From an uncultured Pelagibacteraceae bacterium (GTDB taxonomy: Bacteria; Pseudomonadota; Alphaproteobacteria; Pelagibacterales; Pelagibacteraceae): a stretch of 64,000 nucleotides of DNA. A model generated the notes under the pieces. It had not been told where the DNA came from, searched no databases, and was given only the letters and a program-made list of their open reading frames with translations. Position numbers and translations under genes: made by a program. Shown here in pieces: positions 53,274 through 62,326 of this stretch (the stretch's first letter is position 1; each line of letters starts with the position of its first letter). Location: positions 58,464 to 122,463 of the forward strand of contig CACFYN010000002.1 in NCBI GenBank assembly GCA_902570525.1. The letters are read 5' to 3'.

Positions 53274-54825
53274 CAATAATTTAAATAAAATTTTAATTAT
53301 TGATTTCGGATCGCAATTTACACAACTGATAGCAAGGAGAATAAGAGAGTTTGGAATATATTCAGAAATAATCAGTCACAAAAAGATAAACGCTAATACA
53401 AATAAAACCCATATAGGTGGTATAATTTTGTCAGGTGGACCATTAAATGTTTATCAATCAAAAAAAGTAAAATTTAGAAAAGAAATATTTCAATGGAATG
53501 TACCAATTCTTGGAATTTGTTTCGGTCATCAGGTAATTTCCAAGGAATTAGGTGGCAGAGTTAAACAGGCTAAACAAAGAGAATTTGGTTTTGCTAAACT
53601 TATAAGTTTAAGTAAAAGCAGACTCACTAAAGATTTTTTTAATAAGAAAGGATCTAATAGTGTATGGATGAGCCATGCAGACGAAGTAACAAAATTAGCA
53701 AAAGGTTTCAAAGTTATTGCAAAAACAGAAACATCAAAGTTTTCAATAGTTGAAAATTCTTCAAAAAAATTTTATGGAATTCAATTTCATCCAGAGGTAA
53801 CACACACGCAAAAAGGTAAGATTATACTAAGAAATTTTGTTTTTGAAATTTGCATGTTAAAAAAAAATTGGTCGCCAAGTAACCAAAAAAAATTACTAAT
53901 AGAGGATGTAAAAAAAATCGTTGGAAATTCGAGAGTTATATGTGCTCTTTCTGGAGGTGTTGATAGTAGCGTAGTTGCCAAATTAATTCATAATGCTATA
54001 GGAAGAAAGCTTACTTGTATCTTTGTAAATACTGGTTTGTTGAGAAAAAATGAGGAAATTCAAGTTATTAAAACCTTTAAAAAAAAATTTAAAATCAACT
54101 TAATTTATGTAAATGCAAAAAATTTATTTCTAAGAAATTTAAAAAAAGTTGAAGATCCTGAAAAGAAAAGAAAAATAATTGGTAATTTATTCATAAAAAT
54201 TTTTGAAAAATACGCAAAAAAAATTAGAAATGTTAAATACTTGGCACAAGGAACATTATACCCGGATTTAATAGAGAGCAAGTCTGTAACTGGCAGTCAA
54301 ACTTCAAAAATAAAATCACATCATAATGTTGGTGGATTACCCAAAAAAATGAAATTAAAACTGGTTGAGCCTTTAAGACTTTTATTCAAAGACGAAGTTA
54401 GAAAACTAGGATTGGAGCTAAAATTATCAAAGGAAATAGTACATAGACATCCTTTTCCAGGCCCAGGTCTAGCCATAAGAATGCCTGGAGAAATTACACA
54501 ACAAAAAATAAAAATTTTAAAAGATGCGGATGACATATTCATCAAAGCTTTGAGAGATTACGATTTATATAACAAGATATGGCAGGCATATGCAGCATTA
54601 TTGCCAGTCAAAACTGTTGGTGTGATGGGAGATAATAGAACATATGAATATATGTGCTTGTTAAGAGCAATTACATCAGAGGATGGTATGACCGCTGACA
54701 CCTTTAATTTTAATAAAGACTTTATGCAATTTGTTTCAAACAAAATAATTAATAATATAAAAGGTATCAATAGAGTGGTTTATGACATAACATCTAAACC
54801 TCCAAGCACGATAGAATTGGAATAA
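53263..54825 (+). CDS. guaA: GMP synthase (glutamine-hydrolysing)
   Basis: [54 protein letters not shown]. Confidence 0.98.
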   Translation: MDLNNNLNKILIIDFGSQFTQLIARRIREFGIYSEIISHKKINANTNKTHIGGIILSGGPLNVYQSKKVKFRKEIFQWNVPILGICFGHQVISKELGGRVKQAKQREFGFAKLISLSKSRLTKDFFNKKGSNSVWMSHADEVTKLAKGFKVIAKTETSKFSIVENSSKKFYGIQFHPEVTHTQKGKIILRNFVFEICMLKKNWSPSNQKKLLIEDVKKIVGNSRVICALSGGVDSSVVAKLIHNAIGRKLTCIFVNTGLLRKNEEIQVIKTFKKKFKINLIYVNAKNLFLRNLKKVEDPEKKRKIIGNLFIKIFEKYAKKIRNVKYLAQGTLYPDLIESKSVTGSQTSKIKSHHNVGGLPKKMKLKLVEPLRLLFKDEVRKLGLELKLSKEIVHRHPFPGPGLAIRMPGEITQQKIKILKDADDIFIKALRDYDLYNKIWQAYAALLPVKTVGVMGDNRTYEYMCLLRAITSEDGMTADTFNFNKDFMQFVSNKIINNIKGINRVVYDITSKPPSTIELE

Positions 54826-55601
54826 TGAATTATAAAATAAAAAAAATAATTAATAAAAAAAAAAAATCTCAAATTGTTTGTCTAACCGCTTATTCAAAAA
54901 ATATTGCAGAAATAGTAGACAAACATGCCGATATAGTTTTAGTAGGTGATTCCCTTGGCTCTGTTCTTTATAATTACAGCACTACAAGAAAAGTAACCTT
55001 AGAAATGATGCTAGAGCACACGAAGAGTGTAAGGATGGGAGTTAAGAAAAGTCTACTTGTAATTGACTTACCATATAATACATACAGAAATAAATCTGAG
55101 GCTCTTAAAAATTCTAAAATAGCAATAAAAGAAACTAGATGTGATGCAGTAAAAGTAGAGGGAGGTGTCAGAGTACAACATATAGTAAGACACCTAGTTC
55201 AAAATAAGATACCTGTTATGGGTCATATTGGTTTAACACCGCAAACTATTAAAGGTAAATTTAAATCAGTAGGTAAAACTGAAAGAGAGAAAAAAAAATT
55301 AATTAAAGATGCTAAAGCATTAGAAACTAGCGGTGCATTTGCAATTGTCTTAGAGTGTACTTATAGTGATATCTCAAAAAAAATTTCAAATCTTATAAAA
55401 ATCCCAACAATTGGTATTGGTGCATCAGTTTATTGCGATGGCCAAGTTTTAGTAACAGATGACATTTTAGGTTTAACTGATGCGAAAATAAAGTTTGTAA
55501 AAAAATATGTAAATATTAAAAAAGTTATAAATTCTGCAATATTAAAGTTTAAACATGAAGTGAAATCTAAAAAATATCCAACAAAAAAATATTCATACTA
55601 A
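54825..55601 (+). CDS. panB: 3-methyl-2-oxobutanoate hydroxymethyltransferase
   Basis: VLVGDSLGSVLYNYSTTRKVTLEMMLEHTKSV, PVMGHIGLTPQ, GIGASVYCDGQVLV. Confidence 0.96.
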   Translation: MNYKIKKIINKKKKSQIVCLTAYSKNIAEIVDKHADIVLVGDSLGSVLYNYSTTRKVTLEMMLEHTKSVRMGVKKSLLVIDLPYNTYRNKSEALKNSKIAIKETRCDAVKVEGGVRVQHIVRHLVQNKIPVMGHIGLTPQTIKGKFKSVGKTEREKKKLIKDAKALETSGAFAIVLECTYSDISKKISNLIKIPTIGIGASVYCDGQVLVTDDILGLTDAKIKFVKKYVNIKKVINSAILKFKHEVKSKKYPTKKYSY

Positions 55602-56209
55602 AAATACTTTTTAAAGTTTTCATTTATTGAAAGGATTTCAAGATCTACCAATCCACCAATAACTAATTGAAGAGCAACCAATAAAATAAATCCTAAACCA
55701 ACATAAGCTATCCATAGATGTTTCTGAATGTAATTAGCTAAAACTGTAGCTAATGCACCAGTTAAAACTACAGATAAAACTAAGCCAAATATCATAAATC
55801 CAAAATGTCCTTTCGATGCACCAACAACACCAATAACATTATCAAAACTAATTGTAATATCGGCAAATAAAACTTTATAGACACTTTGAATATATGAAGG
55901 TTCCTTTGATTTTTTTGTTGGCGATTTTACTTTTTTTATCTCAAATAAATCTTTTTTAAGATCATATACAATCCATATTAATAATAAACCTCCAAGGATT
56001 TTAATGAAATAAAACTTAAATAAATAGGTAGCAAATAGTGCAAAAATTACTTTAAATATTAATGCACCGGCAACACCCCAAAGAATTATTTGTCTTCTAT
56101 TTTTTGGTACAAAATTAGCTGCAATTAATCCTATTATAATTGCATTGTCGGCAGCTAAAATTATATCAATAAATATAATCTGTGTCAGTATTACAAGTTC
56201 TTCGATCAA
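55598..56209 (-). CDS. TerC-family integral membrane protein
   Basis: LTQIIFIDIILAADNAIIIGLIAA and ADITISFDNVIGVVGA repeats with TM Asp/Asn. Confidence 0.92.
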   Translation of the reverse strand: MIEELVILTQIIFIDIILAADNAIIIGLIAANFVPKNRRQIILWGVAGALIFKVIFALFATYLFKFYFIKILGGLLLIWIVYDLKKDLFEIKKVKSPTKKSKEPSYIQSVYKVLFADITISFDNVIGVVGASKGHFGFMIFGLVLSVVLTGALATVLANYIQKHLWIAYVGLGFILLVALQLVIGGLVDLEILSINENFKKYF

Positions 56210-56255
56210 GATAGTTTATTTTATAAAATAAAAAAAATTTTTCAATCTTTTGTAG

Positions 56256-56792
56256 TTAATATTTAGAAACTGTTTTACCCTCTATCAAATTACTTAGTTG
56301 ATCATATTCTTTACAATTACAACTTTTTAAGATTTCTAACTGCCCAATCGCCTTATCTTTTCGATTTGTGTTTAAATACAGTTCACCAAGGTATTGATTT
56401 ATCCTATTATGATTTGGCTTTAAGCTTAGTCCGGATAGATAATATTTTTCGGCTTCAACATAATTACCTAGTTTTCTACTGCTAAATCCTAGGTAGTTCA
56501 GAGTGTCCGGATTATTTGGTTTTTCCTTATTAGATTGCAAAAATAATTTAAAAGCTTTTTCGTATTTACTCTTAGCTTTTGCTAGGTTTTTTTCCGCTTT
56601 TTTTGTATTACCTTTTTTTAAAAATTTGTCTGCTTTCTTTTCTAAATATTTTGCAGATAAGACTAATTTGTGGCCTTTTTCATATTTCGAGACATTACCC
56701 TCATTACCACCATCTGGTTGTGCCCCAGCTGCAGAGTATGCATTAGTTGATAGCATAAAAAAAATTAAAATTGCATTTAAAATTTTGAACAT
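56256..56792 (-). CDS. Exported TPR protein with C-terminal CxC motif, paralogue A
   Basis: MFKILNAILIFFMLSTNAYSA signal; TPR NPDTLNYLGFSSRKLGNYVEAEKYYLSGLSLKPNH; LKSCNCKEYDQL. Confidence 0.8.
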   Translation of the reverse strand: MFKILNAILIFFMLSTNAYSAAGAQPDGGNEGNVSKYEKGHKLVLSAKYLEKKADKFLKKGNTKKAEKNLAKAKSKYEKAFKLFLQSNKEKPNNPDTLNYLGFSSRKLGNYVEAEKYYLSGLSLKPNHNRINQYLGELYLNTNRKDKAIGQLEILKSCNCKEYDQLSNLIEGKTVSKY

Positions 56793-56863
56793 TTCAGCAA
56801 TATAGGAACTAATGATTTTTAAACAACTACCTTTTTTATAAAGGGACAATTTAGCACCATATT

Positions 56864-57358
56864 TTATTTATTTACTAACATTTTGAGAGTTTCATATTCT
56901 TCACATCCACAATCTTTAAGTGAGGTTAGAATTTCTTTAGAATCGTTAATTCTATTTTGACCTAAGTAAAAAGCACCAAGATTAAATTTAATACCTTTGT
57001 GCTGGTTATCTAATTCTAAACCTAAAAGATAGTAAATTTCTGCATTTTCATTTAACTCTAGTTTTGCACTACATATACCTAAATAATTAAATATGTCAGC
57101 ATTAGCAGGATTCTCTGCATTTGCTTTTAAAAAATATTCTAAAGCTTTCTCATATTTAATTTTGGCTTTTTTAATTTTACCCTTTTTTTCTGTTTTAATT
57201 GCTCTCTCTAATTCTTTATAGCCAAGTCTATAAGGTCCTGCAGGAGGGGGACCTTCTCTTCCTAAATTTTCTTCATGCCCTTCATATGAAGCGTAGCTAT
57301 TAATTGATATAGATATTGTGAAAATTATAAAAATAACAAATAGTAAATTTTTTTTCAT
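56864..57358 (-). CDS. Exported TPR protein with C-terminal CxC motif, paralogue B
   Basis: Signal peptide; NADIFNYLGICSAKLELNENAEIYYLLGLELDNQH; LKDCGCEEYETL. Confidence 0.8.
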   Translation of the reverse strand: MKKNLLFVIFIIFTISISINSYASYEGHEENLGREGPPPAGPYRLGYKELERAIKTEKKGKIKKAKIKYEKALEYFLKANAENPANADIFNYLGICSAKLELNENAEIYYLLGLELDNQHKGIKFNLGAFYLGQNRINDSKEILTSLKDCGCEEYETLKMLVNK

Positions 57359-58131
57359 TAAGCAAATTTTTTCATTTTATCAAGTGCAACTAAACTTAAA
57401 TTATTCTTTAAAAGATTTTCTTTAATCGCTGTCGCTGTATTTAAAGAACTTTCGTTATCACCATGAATACAAACTGAGTCAATTTCACAAGGAATTTGTT
57501 TACCTGAATAACAATTTAATGCTTGGTTTTTGACCATAGATAAAACATGTTTTTTAGCAATGATTGGATCTGTAATTAATGCATTTGGTTTAGATCTAGA
57601 AACTAAATTTCCATCATCTTCATAATTTCTATCTGCAAAAATTTCGCACGCAATTTTCATATTTAATTTTTTTGCAGCAATTTCCATTTTTGAGCCCGTT
57701 GGCACAAGATAAATTAATTCTTTATTCATTTTATAAATTATATTCGCAATATTTGTTGCTAAATCAATATCTTCACAAGCCATATTATTTAATGCACCAT
57801 GTGGCTTCATATGAGTAACATTTTCATCGTGTCTTTCAGCAATACTTTGAAGAATTTCATATTGGTCTTTGATCAATTTTTCAATTTCATTATTAGATAG
57901 ATTATGTCTTTTTCTGCCAAAATTTTCAGGATCATTAAAAGAAGGGTGTGCACCAATACTTACTCCATTTTTTTTTGAAATTAGAATAGTACTATTCATT
58001 GTTTCTTCGTCACCTGCGTGATAACCACAAGCAATATTTGCAGAATTTACAATCTGTAATAATTTTGGATCATTTATATTAGAGTGATATTTAGATTTTT
58101 CTCCCAAATCACAATTAATATTAATTTCCAT
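57358..58131 (-). CDS. pxpA: 5-oxoprolinase subunit A (LamB/YcsF family)
   Basis: MEININCDLGEKS, NIACGYHAGDEETM, THMKPHGALNNMA, SVCIHGDN; start at MEININCD preferred. Confidence 0.94.
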   Translation of the reverse strand: MEININCDLGEKSKYHSNINDPKLLQIVNSANIACGYHAGDEETMNSTILISKKNGVSIGAHPSFNDPENFGRKRHNLSNNEIEKLIKDQYEILQSIAERHDENVTHMKPHGALNNMACEDIDLATNIANIIYKMNKELIYLVPTGSKMEIAAKKLNMKIACEIFADRNYEDDGNLVSRSKPNALITDPIIAKKHVLSMVKNQALNCYSGKQIPCEIDSVCIHGDNESSLNTATAIKENLLKNNLSLVALDKMKKFA

Positions 58132-58159
58132 ACTATTCATAGTTAAAGTATAACATGTC

Positions 58160-58843
58160 ATGATTAAAAATATATCAAATCTTGGTGACGCATCACTCTA
58201 TTGTAATTTTGGTGATGAAATAAATCAGAGAATAAATACTAATGTAATTAAATATTTTAAAAATATCCAAAAAAAAAAAATTAAGGGTATTAACAATCTA
58301 ACCCCATCATATAATAAACTTATAATATCGTTTGATCTTAGTTTAATTAATTTTGAAGATTTAAAAAAAAAAATTGAAGATATTAATATTTCAGATGAGG
58401 ATGAAATAAAAAATCAAAAAATTATAAAGATACCAATTTGTTGTGATGATGAGTTTGCTTTAGATATAGACAGGTTATCTTTAAAATTAAATTTATCAAA
58501 AGAAGACATTTTTAAAAAATATTTAGATATAGAGTATTTTTGCTATATGACTGGTTTTGTTGCTGGTATGCCTTTTCTTGGCGATATTGATAATAAATTA
58601 AGATTAGAAAGATTAAAAACACCAAGAGTTAACGTGCCAAAAGGATCAATTGGTATCACAGAACAATTTGCAAATATTTATACTTTTGAAAGTCCTGGTG
58701 GTTGGAATATCATTGGAAATACACCTCTAAAAATATTTGATCAAAAAAATGAGATAAAACCAACATTAATAAACCCTGGAGATAAAGTATTATTTTACCA
58801 GATCAGTAAAAAAGAATATCTAAAATTTAATGACAAAAAATAA
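58160..58843 (+). CDS. pxpB: 5-oxoprolinase subunit B (KipI-like)
   Basis: FCYMTGFVAGMPFLGDID, RLKTPRVNVPKGSIGI, SPGGWNIIGNTPLKIFD. Confidence 0.94.
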   Translation: MIKNISNLGDASLYCNFGDEINQRINTNVIKYFKNIQKKKIKGINNLTPSYNKLIISFDLSLINFEDLKKKIEDINISDEDEIKNQKIIKIPICCDDEFALDIDRLSLKLNLSKEDIFKKYLDIEYFCYMTGFVAGMPFLGDIDNKLRLERLKTPRVNVPKGSIGITEQFANIYTFESPGGWNIIGNTPLKIFDQKNEIKPTLINPGDKVLFYQISKKEYLKFNDKK

Positions 58844-59774
58844 AATTATAGTTTTAAGAGAGGGAATAAATTCAACATTCCAAGACCTAGGAAGAAATAA
58901 TTTTTATCATATAGGCCTTCCTTTTAGTGGAGCTATGGATAAAAGAAATTATTTGATAGCAAACAAATTAGTAGGAAATCAATACAACGAAGCTGTAATT
59001 GAATTTGCTTATCAAGGTCCTCTATTAAAAATAGAAGAAGGTAATATAAACTTTGCAATATCAGGTGATGTCAAATTCAATATTAAAAAAGATGATAAAT
59101 TATTTAATGGACAATGCTACAAGACTTATTTTTTATCCAAAAATGATGAAATAGACATTATATCAACAAACAAATCTGTGTATGGTTATTTTGCTGTGAG
59201 TGGTGGGTTTGAATTGAATAAAAATTTTGGTAGTTTCTCAACTACAGTTAGAGCAAACGTGGGATCAAACAACGGAAACAAGCTTTCAAAAAATGAAAAA
59301 TTTCTAATAAAGGATATTATAAATAAAAATATTAGTAAAAATATTCAATATATAAATTCGAAAGTTGAATATATTAGAATACTTAAGGGAACGAATTTTG
59401 ATTATTTCTCCGATAACTCAATAAATGATCTAACAAGTAAAAAATTTATAGTTTCAAAGCTTTCTGATCGAATGGGTATGAGGCTTCAAGGATCTAAAAT
59501 TAAAAATATGAAAGAAACAAATATTAGATCAGAAGGTTTAGTAAAAGGAGTAATTCAAGTTCCAGCAGATGGAGATCCTATTATTATGCTATCTGACCAT
59601 GGAACTATTGGTGGATACCCAAAAATTGCTGTAGTTATTAGCGCTGATTATGATAGATTAATTCAAACCCCACCAGGAAATACGATTAAATTTAAATTAA
59701 TTGAACTCAAGGAAGCAGAAAATCTTTATAAACTATACCAAATGGAAACGGAAAATATTTTAAACCAAATATGA
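58830..59774 (+). CDS. pxpC: 5-oxoprolinase subunit C (KipA/biotin-dependent-carboxylase-like)
   Basis: STFQDLGRNNFYHIGLPFSGAMDKRNYLIANKLVGN, SDRMGMRLQG, GVIQVPADGDPIIMLSDHGTIGGYPKIAVVISAD. Confidence 0.94.
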   Translation: MTKNKIIVLREGINSTFQDLGRNNFYHIGLPFSGAMDKRNYLIANKLVGNQYNEAVIEFAYQGPLLKIEEGNINFAISGDVKFNIKKDDKLFNGQCYKTYFLSKNDEIDIISTNKSVYGYFAVSGGFELNKNFGSFSTTVRANVGSNNGNKLSKNEKFLIKDIINKNISKNIQYINSKVEYIRILKGTNFDYFSDNSINDLTSKKFIVSKLSDRMGMRLQGSKIKNMKETNIRSEGLVKGVIQVPADGDPIIMLSDHGTIGGYPKIAVVISADYDRLIQTPPGNTIKFKLIELKEAENLYKLYQMETENILNQI

Positions 59775-60652
59775 TAAATCTTATAAATAAATTACCTGGA
59801 CCTTTACTTATTTTTTTAGGAGCTTTTAGTCTTAGTTTTGGTGGACTTATCGTGAAATCTTTTGAAGGGGCAAATTTATGGCAAATTTTATTTTGGCGAT
59901 CCATTTTTTTTATTTTGGTAGTTAGTATCTTTTTAATATTAACTTATAAAAAAAATCTTTTTAATGCTTTTCTAAACTCTGGATTCCCAGGATTAGTTGG
60001 TGGCTTTATTCTATCTACTGGCTTTTGTGGTTATGTTTTCGCTATGTACAACACTACTGTTGCAAATACAAACTTCATTATTCAAACTCAAACAATTTTT
60101 TTAGCAATATTTGGGTACTTTATCTTAAAGGAAAAAATTTCAAAACTTACTTTAATTTCTATAATTCTTGCAATTTCCGGGATAATATTGATGGTTGGTT
60201 CTTCATTATCTCCAGGTCAAACAATAGGGAATATTGCAGCTTTCATAATGCCTTTATCATTCGCAATTTTGATTTTAATTATAAGAAAGTATCCAAACGT
60301 AGATATGGTTCCAATACAATTGATTGCGGGAATAATTGCAATGATAATTGGATATTTAGTTGCTGGAAAAATACTTGTCTCTGTATATGATATTTATCTT
60401 GGATTTTTAGCTGGTTTCTTTCAATTGGGTTTCGGATTTATATTAATTACAATTGGTGCAAGACGAACACCGTCAGCATTAGTAGGAATCATAATGTTAA
60501 CCGAGGCAGTTTTGGGGCCTTTTTGGGCATGGCTCTTTATAAATGAGCAACCACCTTTAACGGTTCTAATTGGTGGAAGTGTAGTAATTATAGCTGTTCT
60601 GCTTCAATTTTTACCACTTTTAAAAAAAAATAAGCCTTCAATACAATCTTAA
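59771..60652 (+). CDS. EamA/DMT-superfamily transporter
   Basis: Ten predicted TM helices in two EamA halves; ILKEKISKLTLISIILAISGIILMVG. Confidence 0.88.
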   Translation: MINLINKLPGPLLIFLGAFSLSFGGLIVKSFEGANLWQILFWRSIFFILVVSIFLILTYKKNLFNAFLNSGFPGLVGGFILSTGFCGYVFAMYNTTVANTNFIIQTQTIFLAIFGYFILKEKISKLTLISIILAISGIILMVGSSLSPGQTIGNIAAFIMPLSFAILILIIRKYPNVDMVPIQLIAGIIAMIIGYLVAGKILVSVYDIYLGFLAGFFQLGFGFILITIGARRTPSALVGIIMLTEAVLGPFWAWLFINEQPPLTVLIGGSVVIIAVLLQFLPLLKKNKPSIQS

Positions 60653-60687
60653 AAGGCTATCATTTTACTGAATTTATGCTATAAGAA

Positions 60688-60848
60688 CTTCACGGGAGAG
60701 ACCACATTAATGTGGCGCCGAAGGAGCAACCACCCCGGAAACTCTCAGGCAAAAGGACCGTAAATATTAACTCTGGAAAGAGAAAAATTCTCGCCGAAGG
60801 AGCAAATCTCTCAGGCACATAGACAGAGGGGGCAAAGAGTTAATATTT
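60688..60848 (+). promoter_or_regulatory. Tandem glycine riboswitch upstream of gcvT
   Basis: Aptamer 1 CGGGAGAGACC...GCGCCGAAGGAGCAACC...AAACTCTCAGGCAAAAGGACCG; aptamer 2 CTCTGGAAAGAG...CGCCGAAGGAGCAAATCTCTCAGGCACATAGACAGAGGG. Confidence 0.95.
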
Positions 60849-60849
60849 T

Positions 60850-61959
60850 ATGAAAAAAACACCTCTGTACGATCTTCATCAAAAACATGGTGCAAAATTT
60901 GTGCAATTTGCTGGCTATGAAATGCCAATTCAATACGAAACTGGCATTGTAAAAGAACATATAACCACTAGAAATAATTCAGGAATATTTGATGTTTCTC
61001 ACATGGGTCAGTTATTTTTAAAAGGAGGCGATGAATTAACTAATGATTTACAGAAAATATTCCCAATTGATCTAGCAAAAATTTCAATAAATCAAAGCAA
61101 GTATTCTTTTTTGATGAAAGAAAATGGTGGAATATATGATGATCTTATAATTACGAAATTAAAAGATGGGTACATGATAATATTAAACGCTGCTTGTAAA
61201 GAGGCAGATCTAAATATTTTAAAAAATAAAATTGGTGAAAAATATCAAATTAATTTATCAGATAACTTATCTTTAATAGCAATACAGGGACCTAAAGCAA
61301 AAGATGTTTTAGATTCCATTGTACCAGGTGTTACTAAACTTAAATTTATGAATGGTAACCAATTTAAGTACAACGACTTAGATATCTATATAACTAGATC
61401 TGGCTATACTGGTGAAGATGGTTTCGAAATTTCGATTGATAATAAAATTGTGGAGAGTTTTGTAGAAAAACTTATTGAAAAAGGTTCTACGATGATTGGT
61501 TTAGGAGCTAGAGACACTTTAAGATTAGAAGCTGGACTTTGTTTATATGGTCATGATTTAGATGAGAATACTAGTCCAATAGAGGCAAATCTAAAATGGG
61601 CAATTTCAAAAAACAAAATTAATGAAAAGTTTCCTGGTTCAGATTTTATTAAGAAACAATATAATGAAGGTGTTTCAAAACTTAGAGTTGGAATAAAACC
61701 TGAAACAAAAGTAATAGCAAGAGAATCTACAAAAATATTTGATGAAAAAGATAACGAAATTGGAAAAGTAACTAGTGGAACTTTTGGACCAAGCGTTAAT
61801 GGTCCTATAGCAATGGGATATATTCATAATGATTATTCTAAAAAAAATACAAAAATCTTTTTAGAAGTAAGAGGTAAAAAGATACCAGCAAGTATTTGTG
61901 AAATGCCTTTTTACAAAAAAAACTATGTTAGAGGAGGAGAAGAAAATGTCAGAAATTAA
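60850..61959 (+). CDS. gcvT: Glycine cleavage system T protein (aminomethyltransferase)
   Basis: [54 protein letters not shown]. Confidence 0.97.
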   Translation: MKKTPLYDLHQKHGAKFVQFAGYEMPIQYETGIVKEHITTRNNSGIFDVSHMGQLFLKGGDELTNDLQKIFPIDLAKISINQSKYSFLMKENGGIYDDLIITKLKDGYMIILNAACKEADLNILKNKIGEKYQINLSDNLSLIAIQGPKAKDVLDSIVPGVTKLKFMNGNQFKYNDLDIYITRSGYTGEDGFEISIDNKIVESFVEKLIEKGSTMIGLGARDTLRLEAGLCLYGHDLDENTSPIEANLKWAISKNKINEKFPGSDFIKKQYNEGVSKLRVGIKPETKVIARESTKIFDEKDNEIGKVTSGTFGPSVNGPIAMGYIHNDYSKKNTKIFLEVRGKKIPASICEMPFYKKNYVRGGEENVRN

Positions 61960-62326
61960 ATTTTCAAAAGAACATGAATGGATAACAGTTGATGGTGAGG
62001 TAGCAACTATTGGTATAACTAAACACGCAACAGAGCTTTTAGGAGATATTGTTTTTGCTGAATTGCCAGAAAAAGGTTCTAATGTAAATAAGGATGCTAC
62101 GGCAGGCGTAGTCGAGTCAACTAAAGCTGCTAGTGATGTTTATACACCTATTTCTGGTGAAGTTGTAGATACAAATCAATCAATTGTAGATGATCCATCC
62201 AAAATTAATTCTGATCCAGAGGGCGATGGATGGTTTTTTAAACTTAAAATTAAAGATCCAGCTGAAATGAATACTTTAATGAATAGAGATGAATATGACA
62301 AATTTGCAAAGGAGAGTGCTAGTTAA
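61946..62326 (+). CDS. gcvH: Glycine cleavage system H protein
   Basis: [44 protein letters not shown] lipoyl-lysine; start at MSEIKFSK. Confidence 0.96.
   Translation: MSEIKFSKEHEWITVDGEVATIGITKHATELLGDIVFAELPEKGSNVNKDATAGVVESTKAASDVYTPISGEVVDTNQSIVDDPSKINSDPEGDGWFFKLKIKDPAEMNTLMNRDEYDKFAKESAS

Noticed and set aside
60025-60390. 121-aa ORF inside the EamA transporter
   Set aside because: Out-of-frame reading of the transporter gene, Asn/Tyr-rich and without domain features.
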